A stretch of 10,049 nt of DNA from an uncultured Alphaproteobacteria bacterium (GCA_937901165.1 CALCGS010000069.1:1-10049); one strand, 5' to 3'. Shown: positions 1-6,153, numbered from the stretch's first letter. Notes: generated from the letters alone by a model not told the origin. Program-made: numbers and translations.

Positions 1-6
1 GACAGT

Positions 7-297
7 TTAGCCCTTCAATATCACCCAATGACCGCCACGATCTGGACCAATACGGCGAATTTTTCCAGACTTCTTCAGCTTATCCAGATTCCATTTTACT
101 CCATCTGTACTAAGACCTATCGCTTTTGCTAAATCGGCACGTGTTGCATTCGGTTTCTTTGCCAAAACAGCCAAAATTTTCTGGGTGGTTTTCTGGGTAG
201 TTTTTGTCCTTATTTTCTTTATCTGCATTTCGCGCTCATCAAGGCGATTTTTCTCACCCAATAACAAATTACCAAAGAACTTGTTTAGGTATTCCAT
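7..297 (-). CDS. Winged helix-turn-helix ORF, probable C-terminal remnant of an ATP-binding protein
   Basis: The 96-residue product ends in a winged-helix domain at about residues 38-94: a helix after the TTQKTTQK repeat, then ATRADLAKAIGLSTDGVKWN as the HTH, then a wing ending GPDRGGHWVIL. This tail, with its tandem TTQK repeat and a G-P-D-x-G-G-x-W wing, is typical of the C-terminus of bacterial AlbA_2/AAA_4-type putative transcriptional regulators (ATP-binding proteins), whose large N-terminal domain is absent here. No Shine-Dalgarno precedes the ATG at 297. That ATG overlaps the last codons of the truncated integrase, so any expression would need coupling to it. The ORF is most likely a decayed fragment joined to the integrase remnant by a deletion. 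A free-standing small DNA-binding regulator is the alternative. The domain call is confident; functionality is doubtful. Confidence 0.6.
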   Translation of the reverse strand: MEYLNKFFGNLLLGEKNRLDEREMQIKKIRTKTTQKTTQKILAVLAKKPNATRADLAKAIGLSTDGVKWNLDKLKKSGKIRRIGPDRGGHWVILKG

Positions 298-707
298 ACT
301 ATATGGGATATTTTTTTCCAGATTTTGATATACATATCACCCAGTCGGTTTGCTATATACGCATTAAATTCCTGAATATCCGAACTTGCGTGCTGGGCTT
401 TGCGTTTTTGTTCGCGTATTTCAATTGGATCTTCGCCCGTAGCGATGATTTTTCGCATTTCTTGCGCACGGTCTTTAATTTCAGACAATTTAAAATCAGA
501 ATATCGGCCTATTAGCATGTGTCGCTGTTTGCGGGTTATGCTGTTTCTGTATGCCAGATAAAAACTTATTTGCCCCGTTTTCGCATAATATCGCAAATAC
601 AGCCCCGGTATAGTGCTGTCGCTTATTTGCATATTGCACGAATTAGTCAAAGTTTTTATCCAATTATCTTTAAATACCTTGGTTGCACATTGCCACATTA
701 TCTGCAT
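285..707 (-). pseudogene. Truncated tyrosine integrase, Arm DNA-binding domain only
   Basis: The 140-residue product matches the N-terminal Arm-type DNA-binding domain (DUF4102-like) of P4-type tyrosine integrases. It has FKDNWIKTL near residues 12-20, the STIPGLYLRY strand near 31-40, SFYLAYR near 48-54, MLIGRYSDFKLSEIKDRA near 64-81, and the G-E-D-P-I-E-I-R-E-Q-K-R tail near 92-103. In this family that domain is followed by a core-binding domain and a catalytic domain with R-H-R-Y residues, in a protein of roughly 400 residues. Here both later domains are missing and the frame ends in unrelated sequence. A good ribosome site (AAAGGTG, 714-720 on the plus strand) sits 6 bases before the ATG, so the 5' end is original and the truncation is at the 3' end. 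It lies downstream of the excisionase-like gene on the same strand. It cannot catalyse recombination, though the remnant might still bind arm sites. Confidence 0.8.
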
Positions 708-722
708 GATTCACACCTTTTA

Positions 723-741
723 GTTACACATTTGTTACACA
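723..741 (+). repeat. Paired direct repeat GTTACACA, 11-bp period (possible integrase arm sites)
   Basis: Two identical GTTACACA octamers lie at 723-730 and 734-741 in the short gap between the excisionase-like and integrase-remnant genes. Similar pairs with the same 11-bp period occur at 1121-1140 and 1437-1455. Tandem short direct repeats one helical turn apart are how arm-type sites of tyrosine integrases, or Xis sites, are often laid out. That role is inferred from position and spacing. Confidence 0.45.
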
Positions 742-781
742 ACACATACCGTATAAACGGCACAAGTCCAGATAAAAAGAA

Positions 782-967
782 TCATTTTTGATCTTTGGGT
801 TTTCTGGAATCTACCCACGCATCAACATCTGATTTTTTATACCGAACCAGGTGCCCCAATTTTGCGTATATTGGTCCACTGTTATTCATGCGATATTCAA
901 CAATGGTTGAAACGGCCACGCCCAGGTATTCACTAAGTTCTTTTGTACTTAATAGTTTGTCTTGCAT
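782..967 (-). CDS. AlpA/excisionase-like helix-turn-helix protein
   Basis: The 61-residue protein is almost entirely one MerR/AlpA-type DNA-binding domain (HTH_17 style). STKELSEYLGVAVSTIVEYR (residues 7-26) is the helix-turn-helix, followed by the wing motif GPIYAKLGHLVRYKKSDVDA (31-50) and a WVDSRKPK tail. The pattern of Y-x-x-x-G-x-x-V-R-Y then D-V-x-x-W is diagnostic for this small family. Its members act as recombination directionality factors (Xis) or as transcriptional activators of integrase (AlpA). A strong AAAGGAG site (974-980 on the plus strand) lies 6 bases before the ATG, so the gene looks intact. It stands upstream of the integrase remnant on the same strand, the usual xis-int order. 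With that integrase truncated, it would have to serve another recombinase or survive as a regulator. Confidence 0.8.
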   Translation of the reverse strand: MQDKLLSTKELSEYLGVAVSTIVEYRMNNSGPIYAKLGHLVRYKKSDVDAWVDSRKPKDQK

Positions 968-991
968 TGTTTGCTCCTTTGGTTATGCAGT

Positions 992-997
992 TTTATA
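992..997 (-). promoter_or_regulatory. Candidate -10 element for the xis-int remnant operon
   Basis: Read on the minus strand this is TATAAA. It would start transcription about 15-20 bases before the ATG at 967, just ahead of its AAAGGAG site. No convincing -35 hexamer is visible. Two CGTAAAA heptamers (1011-1017 and 1034-1040, plus strand) lie just upstream and could be regulator or Xis sites. The assignment rests on one hexamer and position only. Confidence 0.25.
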
Positions 998-1120
998 TTC
1001 GCAAACACCGCGTAAAAATCACGTCAGAAACATCGTAAAATTTCCCACAAATTCACCCGACCCCAACCACACAGGACAACGGAAAAAAGCGTAAGTATTT
1101 TTTTACCTGAATTTTATTTT

Positions 1121-1141
1121 GTTATACACGGGTTATACACA
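1121..1141 (+). repeat. Paired direct repeat GTTATACAC, 11-bp period
   Basis: GTTATACAC occurs at 1121-1129 and again at 1132-1140, upstream of the tRNA-Asn promoter and the xis gene. All three paired repeats of this region share TACAC, the same orientation and the same 11-bp period. TTATACACA at 1133-1141 also fits the DnaA-box consensus TTATNCACA, and TTATACACG at 1122-1130 differs from it at one base, so a DnaA-binding role is an alternative. No AT-rich unwinding array, iterons or initiator gene accompany them. Integrase arm sites are the preferred reading. Confidence 0.45.
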
Positions 1142-1211
1142 AATAAAAATCGCCCAAAAATGGCAGATTTGTGCGACAGACAATTTTGTTTAAAAAAATC
1201 TTATAAAACGC

Positions 1212-1240
1212 TTGACTTCTGGGGTTTTTGAGTGTACTAT
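1212..1240 (+). promoter_or_regulatory. Sigma70-type promoter of tRNA-Asn
   Basis: TTGACT at 1212-1217 and TACTAT at 1235-1240 are separated by exactly 17 bases. Each matches the consensus -35 (TTGACA) and -10 (TATAAT) hexamer at five of six positions. The predicted start falls about 5 bases before the mature tRNA 5' end at 1253, as expected for a single-tRNA transcript with a short leader trimmed by RNase P. This is the best promoter in the window. Confidence 0.8.
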
Positions 1241-1252
1241 TACATTCGCTAT

Positions 1253-1328
1253 TCGGGCATAGTTCAGTCGGTAGAACAACGGACTGTTAATCCGTATGTC
1301 GCTGGTTCGAGTCCAGCTGCCCGAGCCA
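1253..1328 (+). tRNA. tRNA-Asn (anticodon GTT)
   Basis: The 76-base gene folds as a canonical cloverleaf. The acceptor arm TCGGGCA (1253-1259) pairs fully with TGCCCGA (1318-1324), followed by discriminator G and an encoded CCA (1326-1328). The anticodon stem ACGGA (1279-1283) pairs with TCCGT (1291-1295) and closes the loop CTGTTAA, whose anticodon GTT is at 1286-1288, giving asparagine. The T arm contains GGTTCGAGTCC. The gene looks intact, with its own promoter and a terminator 9 bases downstream. tRNA genes are frequent integration targets. Here integrase and excisionase remnants lie on its 5' side and candidate defence genes on its 3' side. No second copy of the tRNA 3' end was seen elsewhere in the window. 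Confidence 0.97.
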
Positions 1329-1337
1329 AGGAATTCC

Positions 1338-1371
1338 GCCGTAAACCCCGCAGGTTTGCGGCATTTTTCTT
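1338..1371 (+). terminator. Rho-independent terminator of tRNA-Asn
   Basis: A ten-base stem, GCCGTAAACC (1338-1347) with GGTTTGCGGC (1353-1362), contains a single A-C mismatch around a five-base loop CCGCA. It is followed by ATTTTTCTT. It begins 9 bases after the tRNA CCA, so it most probably ends the tRNA transcript. Confidence 0.8.
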
Positions 1372-1592
1372 AAATTAACACTTCTGTATTTACGCATACT
1401 ACGATACACTAAAATACGCCATAAAACACCCCTCTGGCTACACAATAGCTACACAGGATCCGCAACCTATTCGTTGTCTTGTGAATTATTTATGCTTTTT
1501 CAACCAGTAAAATTGTCTACATATTTTGAACATTTTACAGATATATTTACGATAAATCTTATCCCTGTCTAGCTTTTTTATTATTTATGATG
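1372..1592. other. Non-coding junction between the tRNA and the DUF262 gene
   Basis: No credible gene is visible. The only start-stop frame of note (1491-1571, 26 codons) lacks a ribosome site. The stretch contains short TACG/ATAC-rich motifs around 1390-1420 and the third TACACA repeat pair at 1437-1455, then becomes strongly AT-rich. It is a plausible att-type junction between the tRNA locus and the cargo genes to its right, but no core duplication of the tRNA is present. Confidence 0.4.
1437..1455 (+). repeat. Paired direct repeat GCTACACA, 11-bp period
   Basis: GCTACACA is repeated exactly at 1437-1444 and 1448-1455, about 110 bases beyond the tRNA-Asn 3' end. It mirrors the pairs at 723-741 and 1121-1140 in period, orientation and the TACACA core. 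It places candidate arm sites on both sides of the tRNA. The role is inferred. Confidence 0.45.
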
Positions 1593-1618
1593 TATAATTT
1601 ATAGGTTAGTAAACCTAT
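1593..1618 (+). promoter_or_regulatory. Candidate -10 element and overlapping hairpin/operator of the DUF262 gene
   Basis: TATAAT (1593-1598) is a perfect -10 hexamer 43 bases before the DUF262 start, although no good -35 is seen 16-18 bases upstream. Immediately downstream, ATAGGTT (1601-1607) and AACCTAT (1612-1618) form a perfect 7-bp inverted repeat around a four-base loop, overlapping the predicted transcription start. It could be an operator for a dimeric regulator or a leader hairpin. No regulator is encoded beside it. Confidence 0.45.
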
Positions 1619-1640
1619 TTTAGCTTTTGGGAGATATCAA

Positions 1641-3365
1641 ATGCCTGAATTAAGAAGCCTTATTGACGAAATAAAATCAAATAGAATGCGTTTACCAGAA
1701 ATGCAACGTGCATATATATGGAAATCTACACAAGTGAGAGATTTGCTCGACTCTTTGTATAGGAACTATCCAGTTGGTACAATTTTACGATGGGAGACGA
1801 CACAAAAAATTCCAACACGTGATTTTGCCGTATCTCAAGAAAACACAAAATATGAATCTTATTATCTTTTATTGGACGGGCAACAACGTTTGACGTCGTT
1901 AAAAGCTATTCTTTGTGGTGAACCTGTCACTGTACGTGGTAGAAAGCGTGCAATTGACATCTATTTTAATTTAGACCATCCTGATAAATTAGAAAATACC
2001 AAAGTCGCTACTGACGATGATAATGAAACGGAGTTTGAAGACGATGAAGATGTTAAAGTTACATCTGATGCAGAAGAAAACAAAAACCGTATTGATGATA
2101 TGAATCGACGTGCCTTTGTCGTAGAAAACCCATTGGTAAAAAGCCAGAACAATTGGATTTCCGTTGTGGGCGTTTTTTCTGGCAAAGTTGATATCCAAGA
2201 CATAATAAAAAGAGCTGGAGATGCTACAACACCAGAAGGCAAAGAACGGCTAGACAAATATCTAAAACGGTTCCAAGCATTGCAAAATATTGAACATCGA
2301 GATTTGCAAGTTCAAACTTTGCCGGCATCAAAGTCCTATGAGGAAGTAACTGAAATATTCGTTAGAGTTAATCAAGCCGGCACAAAATTAAAAGGATCTG
2401 ACCTAGCTCTAGCTCACATAACAGCAAAATGGCCAACCACAGAAGAAGCTGAAGGAGCACTTGTTAAATTTAATAAAGAAGAAGATTTCTGTGAAAAGTA
2501 CGGTTGGGATTTAAGCATAGGCATTATTGTAAGAACCCTCGTAGCTATAATGACATCTCAGTCAAAATTTAGGATGGTGCCTTCATTAACAAAAGAAGAA
2601 CTTGAAACCGCTTGGCCAAAAGCAACTAAAGCATTGGAGCATACACTAGATGAGTTGAAAAACACATTCGGTCTTGAAACTGATGCCACACTTTCGTCCC
2701 CTTATTTTATAGTCTCCTTGTCATTTCTATATCATACAAAGAATAATATTTTGACAGAGAATGAAGCAAAACTGATCAAAAAATGGTTTCTTGTAGCCAA
2801 TGCAAAGGGGCGTTATTCTCGTGGTTCATCAGAAACTTACTTGGATCAAGATTTACTGGCGATAAAGAACAACAATTTGCAAGGATTGTTAGATAATCTT
2901 AAAATACAATTTGGTAGACTAGATTTTCAACCGATAGATTTTGAAAACAAAAATACTGCTAGTGGTATTTTTAAGACTATGTTCACAGTAATGAGACATA
3001 ATGGTGCTGTGGATTGGAACACACCACAAGTTATCAGTATGAATAATGTGGCAAATCGAAACCAAATCGAGTTTCACCACATATTTCCTCAGGATTTTCT
3101 AAAAGACAGATATGAAAGAGACGAAATTAACGATATCGCAAATCAGACATTTATCGTGAAACGCACCAATGTTTTGATAAAGAATGATGATCCTGCTGTA
3201 TACCTTCCCGAGGTCCTTCAAAAGAAAGGCGAAGAAAATTTCATTAAACATTGTATCCCAACGGATCCAACATTGTGGGACATTGAAAAATATCCAGAAT
3301 TTATTACGGAACGTCGTCGACTTCTAACAGATATGTTGAACAATTATTTGAAAGAACTTGATTAA
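1641..3365 (+). CDS. DUF262 and HNH-like domain protein, GmrSD/type IV restriction-like
   Basis: The 574-residue protein begins with a DUF262 (GmrS, ParB/Srx-fold) domain: RLPEMQRAYIWK near 17-28, LLDSLYRNYPVGTILRW near 35-51, and the signature LLDGQQRLTSL at 77-87. DGQQR is the family motif associated with nucleotide hydrolysis in GmrS and SspE. EIFVRVNQAGTKL (239-251) is the second conserved block. A helical middle follows, then an HNH-like C-terminus with FHHIFPQDF (478-486) and conserved Asn at 501 and 510, as in DUF1524/GmrD-type nucleases. Known relatives cleave modified or phage DNA using NTP-dependent control. An acidic stretch at 125-140, rich in Asp and Glu, interrupts the first domain. 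GGGAG at 1629-1633 lies 7 bases before the ATG, and a terminator follows directly, so it appears to be a monocistronic, intact gene. Its target (modified DNA, phosphorothioate or other) cannot be read from sequence. Confidence 0.88.
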   Translation: MPELRSLIDEIKSNRMRLPEMQRAYIWKSTQVRDLLDSLYRNYPVGTILRWETTQKIPTRDFAVSQENTKYESYYLLLDGQQRLTSLKAILCGEPVTVRGRKRAIDIYFNLDHPDKLENTKVATDDDNETEFEDDEDVKVTSDAEENKNRIDDMNRRAFVVENPLVKSQNNWISVVGVFSGKVDIQDIIKRAGDATTPEGKERLDKYLKRFQALQNIEHRDLQVQTLPASKSYEEVTEIFVRVNQAGTKLKGSDLALAHITAKWPTTEEAEGALVKFNKEEDFCEKYGWDLSIGIIVRTLVAIMTSQSKFRMVPSLTKEELETAWPKATKALEHTLDELKNTFGLETDATLSSPYFIVSLSFLYHTKNNILTENEAKLIKKWFLVANAKGRYSRGSSETYLDQDLLAIKNNNLQGLLDNLKIQFGRLDFQPIDFENKNTASGIFKTMFTVMRHNGAVDWNTPQVISMNNVANRNQIEFHHIFPQDFLKDRYERDEINDIANQTFIVKRTNVLIKNDDPAVYLPEVLQKKGEENFIKHCIPTDPTLWDIEKYPEFITERRRLLTDMLNNYLKELD

Positions 3366-3388
3366 AAAACCCCCAGATGGGGCTTTTT
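3365..3388 (+). terminator. Rho-independent terminator after the DUF262 gene
   Basis: Immediately after the stop codon, CCCC (3371-3374) pairs with GGGG (3379-3382) around loop AGAT. AAAAA (3365-3369) pairs with the TTTTT tract (3384-3388) across one C-C mismatch. The A-run on the left also gives a T-run on the other strand, so it could act in both directions. It separates the DUF262 transcript from the next gene. Confidence 0.7.
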
Positions 3389-3404
3389 AGTTAATATTTG
3401 ACTA

Positions 3405-3463
3405 TACGACGTAGCAACATTTTTGAACAAATAACTGGACTTTTGGCAACAAGTACGTACAAA
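3405..3463 (+). promoter_or_regulatory. Possible promoter and palindromic sites before the 146-residue gene
   Basis: A weak promoter, TGGACT (3436-3441) and TACAAA (3458-3463) with a 16-base spacer, could drive the gene at 3490. The palindrome GTACGTAC (3453-3460) overlaps its -10, and a related palindrome TACGACGTA lies at 3405-3413. Each has a GCAACA motif next to it. An operator arrangement is possible, but both halves are short and no regulator is known. Confidence 0.25.
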
Positions 3464-3489
3464 TACGACAACCTTAAAAAGGATTGTCT

Positions 3490-3930
3490 ATGAAATATAC
3501 GCATTTTGACGATATTTACCCCAACCATCGCACAGATTTCATTATGCTGTACTTTGCCGCCTGTCGATCTTTACGCGAGCTACAGGCTGCTATTCACCGA
3601 ACAAACGGCGGCAAATTGACCTGTCGCCAGGCATGGCTACTCCGCCGCATACAAAACAAGTTTGTTCAGATGGTCGCACACCACAAAGCCCACCAGCGCA
3701 AAGACATGCCTACTATACCCAACGCAAAGTATCCAACAGGCATCGTTATTGACCTGAAAAGTCCCCAAGGAAACGTTTTCTACCTTATAGGACTAGCTAA
3801 TCGACTTATGCGGGAACTTGGCCTGTCGACCGAAGAAATCGCCGAATTCAAGCAAGAACAAGCCAGCGCAACAACATACCAAGCCCATCTAGCCCTTTTA
3901 CGCAAATGGTTTGGGATTGTGTTTATTTAA
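3490..3930 (+). CDS. Conserved hypothetical protein, 146 residues, unknown function
   Basis: AAGGA at 3479-3483 stands 6 bases before the ATG at 3490. This start is preferred over an in-frame TTG at 3484 that would leave no room for a ribosome site. The protein is soluble and basic, rich in Arg, His and aromatic residues in the first half (LREL, CRQAWLLRRIQNKFVQMV near 45-62). The C-terminal half, about 92-144, has the pattern GNVFYLIGLANRLMRELGLS then EEIAEFKQEQ and a final K-W-F-G. This resembles a small domain seen in many phage and plasmid hypothetical proteins, where it reads G-N-x-F-x-I followed by helices and a terminal W. No catalytic motif is recognised. Its richer GC and different codon choice set it apart from the AT-rich genes on either side, so it may have a different origin. 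It converges on the next gene with only 15 bases between the stops and no clear terminator. Confidence 0.65.
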   Translation: MKYTHFDDIYPNHRTDFIMLYFAACRSLRELQAAIHRTNGGKLTCRQAWLLRRIQNKFVQMVAHHKAHQRKDMPTIPNAKYPTGIVIDLKSPQGNVFYLIGLANRLMRELGLSTEEIAEFKQEQASATTYQAHLALLRKWFGIVFI

Positions 3931-3945
3931 ATAGCCTAGAGATTG

Positions 3946-5364
3946 CTACTTAGAAGATGCAATTACTGGTATGTCTGGGAATTGCACAATACCGCTTTCT
4001 GTGTTTATTATGGCATCAATGCATGTTTTCTTGTAATTTTCATCTGGATGGTCTTTTAAATATAACACCACCCTAAATAAATCCTTGGTCAAAACCAGTG
4101 CAATCTTTTCTGTTCGTGATATTTGCATACATTTTTCAGTAAAAGTCAATTTTCTATTTTCGCATGGGGTTTTACGTTCTGGATTACCAAACAAGACACC
4201 CTTTGGTTTTTGATTCAGTCGATCTATTTCCAATGTATAATATTGAGAAAGATTCGTAACTAACTGGCTAATTTTATCATTGTGAATATCTTTTTCTTTC
4301 CCCTCTGTTTCACCAATTATTTCCATGTCGTCATATTTGATCAGATTGTCTATCTCTAGTGTTTCGGTTGGATGTTTGTAATTTTCAGCCCGTAACCCCA
4401 ATATACCTAAAGCTTTATTAACTGCGTTTTCTAGTTCGTGACCAGTTCCATACAACAAAACTTTCAATTCCGTTTCTTGTTCCAATTCTTTTTCTGTAAT
4501 TGTCAAATGTTCAATTAAACCTTTTATTTGTTCTTCTGTATCTTTTTTATCTTTTAACAATTCGGCTTCTTTATTGCTTATAAAGGCCGCATTATTTTGT
4601 ACCCAATCTGGAGCAGGTTCTTGTTCCAGATTCTTGGTTTTATACAGCTTTACTAACCACTGTTTCAATATATTACCAACCTTTTTACCCTCTTCTGTCC
4701 AGTAAGTTTCGTTAGCTTCTTTATTATACTCAAAAAAGTCTTGGTTATATACATCTATATTTGGCCAAAATATATACTTTCCACCATTTTGATTTTCATA
4801 CAAAAAACCGACCGGTTCACCTGTTTTTGTTGTCAAAATAGGAACAGCTTCTTGCGGCATTTCTGTAAATTCTGTATTAAAACTGGTATACAGCTCTAAA
4901 TCTTTATATATATTTTTTGTTATGTATTCGTATCTGTTTTTTGCAGAACACATCAATGTCCCATTTGTGCTTCTAGAAGCCAATTTAAAAGGAAAACAAG
5001 AATAAGAATCAAAATCACTTGTCGTATACCTTTCTACCTTGCCCTTATCATATGACACACCCCCTGAATGGACTACTATTCGTTTTTGCGGATAAGACAA
5101 CACAAATATAAGTTTCCCATTCGTATATGCTCTGTCTAGTTCTTTTTTCCAATATCTACATGTGGAATCCAGTTTTTCATATTGTGGTTTATCTAAATAC
5201 TTTTCACCAGAACTAAACGTATTAAAGTGTAATCTTAAACCGTTTATACTATTTGCATCAAATATAATAATGTCATATTGAGACAAACTTTCTTTACTGT
5301 CATATGGTACGTTTTTTATACCATAAAAATCCACCCCAATAGATACAATGTTTAATTCTGCCAT
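3946..5364 (-). CDS. Putative defence protein: GATase-like N-domain, coiled coil, PD-(D/E)XK-like C-domain
   Basis: I do not recognise this 472-residue protein as a named family. Three parts can be described. Residues 1-245 form an alpha/beta region: LSQYDIIIFDANSI (27-40) looks like an early Rossmann-type strand, and VPILTTKTGEPVGFLYENQ (174-192) followed by GGKYIFWP (194-201) resembles the late strands of class-I glutamine-amidotransferase-like (ThuA/DUF4350-type) folds. No catalytic Cys-His pair is evident, so it is probably a sensor or ligand domain. Residues 262-300 are a charged coiled coil. Residues 301-472 resemble a RecB-like nuclease fold: LLYGTGHELENAVNKALGIL (303-322), LEIDNLIKY (336-344), GETEGKEKDI (351-360) and PKGVLFGN (387-394). 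The strand carries E-x-E instead of E-x-K, a variant also used by BamHI-type enzymes. AGAGAA upstream is a modest ribosome site. The gene is transcribed alone, between defence-type genes. Nuclease activity is inferred. Confidence 0.6.
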   Translation of the reverse strand: MAELNIVSIGVDFYGIKNVPYDSKESLSQYDIIIFDANSINGLRLHFNTFSSGEKYLDKPQYEKLDSTCRYWKKELDRAYTNGKLIFVLSYPQKRIVVHSGGVSYDKGKVERYTTSDFDSYSCFPFKLASRSTNGTLMCSAKNRYEYITKNIYKDLELYTSFNTEFTEMPQEAVPILTTKTGEPVGFLYENQNGGKYIFWPNIDVYNQDFFEYNKEANETYWTEEGKKVGNILKQWLVKLYKTKNLEQEPAPDWVQNNAAFISNKEAELLKDKKDTEEQIKGLIEHLTITEKELEQETELKVLLYGTGHELENAVNKALGILGLRAENYKHPTETLEIDNLIKYDDMEIIGETEGKEKDIHNDKISQLVTNLSQYYTLEIDRLNQKPKGVLFGNPERKTPCENRKLTFTEKCMQISRTEKIALVLTKDLFRVVLYLKDHPDENYKKTCIDAIINTESGIVQFPDIPVIASSK

Positions 5365-5526
5365 ATTTATTCTCTTTTGTTTTATTTTTGATATACGCTA
5401 TTTAGGTAAAGAAGCCTTAATTTTCAAGTGGGTTAGCCGTAAAAAACAGCATTTTTATTTAGACATTATTTACTTGAATAAAACGAAATCTACGGCATAT
5501 AGAACAACGAACCAAAGGAGTTTATT
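5365..5526. other. Divergent intergenic region between the nuclease-like gene and the recombinase
   Basis: This 162-base region must hold promoters for both flanking genes, which diverge from it. On the minus strand TTGAAA (plus-strand 5422-5427) is a possible -35 for the leftward gene, without a good -10. GCCGTA (5436-5441) and TACGGC (5491-5496) form a 6-bp inverted repeat 49 bases apart just before the serine recombinase. This could be part of a recombination site or operator but is short enough to be chance. The end, AAAGGAG at 5514-5520, is the recombinase ribosome site. Confidence 0.35.
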
Positions 5527-6153
5527 GTGATATATGGTTATATTCGGGTTTCGACCGACAAACAGGACTGTGAAAATCAAAAACTGGGCATTGAATCCAA
5601 AGCCAACGCATTGGGTTTATGCATTGATAAATACATCGAAGATGCGGGCATATCCGGCACCAAAGAACCGGAACAGCGTGCCCTGGGCGGCATGTTGCGC
5701 AAATTAAACCAAGGCGATGTTATAATTTGCAGTGAACTTTCGCGTCTGGGGCGAAAAATGTTTATGATTATGCGAATATTGGAACATTGTATGAAAATCG
5801 GTGCGCGGCTTTATACCGTCAAAGATGGTTATGAATTGGGTGACACAATTCAATCAAAGGTTTTGGCGTTTGCATTTGGGTTGTCTGCCGAAATTGAACG
5901 CAACCTTATTGCCCAGCGCACCAAAGAAGCAATGGCCAAATTACGAATTCAGGGCATTAAATTGGGACGTCCATGCGGCCAAAAGAACACATGTCATATT
6001 ATTGACGGCCACGAAGATTTAATACTGAATATGTATTCGGCTGGAGTTTCTAAACGCAAAATCGCCAGAACTATTCGGGTCAGTCCACCGACAATTTCGC
6101 GATTTCTTGAATCACAAAAGGGAACCCTTTATTGTTCCAAAATTGTAAAATAA
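5527..6153 (+). CDS. Serine recombinase, Mpi/Pin-type DNA invertase
   Basis: The 208-residue protein is a complete small serine recombinase. The N-terminal catalytic domain opens MIYGYIRVSTDKQ with nucleophile Ser9 and Arg7. SELSRLGRK (69-77) carries the conserved arginines of the active site, and SAEIERNLIAQRTKEA (120-135) starts the long E helix. A linker with KLGRPCG (145-151) leads to a C-terminal helix-turn-helix (about 174-195, KRKIARTIRVSPPTISRFLE). The wording of the catalytic domain is close to that of the Bacteroides master invertase Mpi group, which flips promoters. Resolvase-type activity is the alternative. The start is GTG with AAAGGAG 6 bases upstream. It sits 63 bases before the restriction-modification-like operon on the same strand. 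No long inverted repeats were seen next to it, so its target sites may lie outside the window. Confidence 0.9.
   Translation: MIYGYIRVSTDKQDCENQKLGIESKANALGLCIDKYIEDAGISGTKEPEQRALGGMLRKLNQGDVIICSELSRLGRKMFMIMRILEHCMKIGARLYTVKDGYELGDTIQSKVLAFAFGLSAEIERNLIAQRTKEAMAKLRIQGIKLGRPCGQKNTCHIIDGHEDLILNMYSAGVSKRKIARTIRVSPPTISRFLESQKGTLYCSKIVK

Noticed and set aside
1121..1141. Two DnaA-box-like nonamers suggesting a replication origin
   Set aside because: Only one is a full match (TTATACACA). There is no cluster of further boxes, no initiator gene and no iteron series, and the spacing matches the two other TACACA pairs, which are not DnaA boxes.
1491..1571. Possible 26-codon small ORF
   Set aside because: It has no ribosome site, AT-driven composition and no recognisable peptide pattern.
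1989..2257. Minus-strand ORFs inside the DUF262 gene
   Set aside because: They are antisense shadows of the acidic Asp/Glu-rich coding segment, giving Ser/Phe-rich translations with no family features.
5500..5509. TAGAACAACG shared with the tRNA-Asn D-arm region (1272-1281), possible tRNA fragment or att repeat
   Set aside because: The match is ten bases only, flanks do not align, and it does not include the tRNA 3' end normally duplicated by integration.
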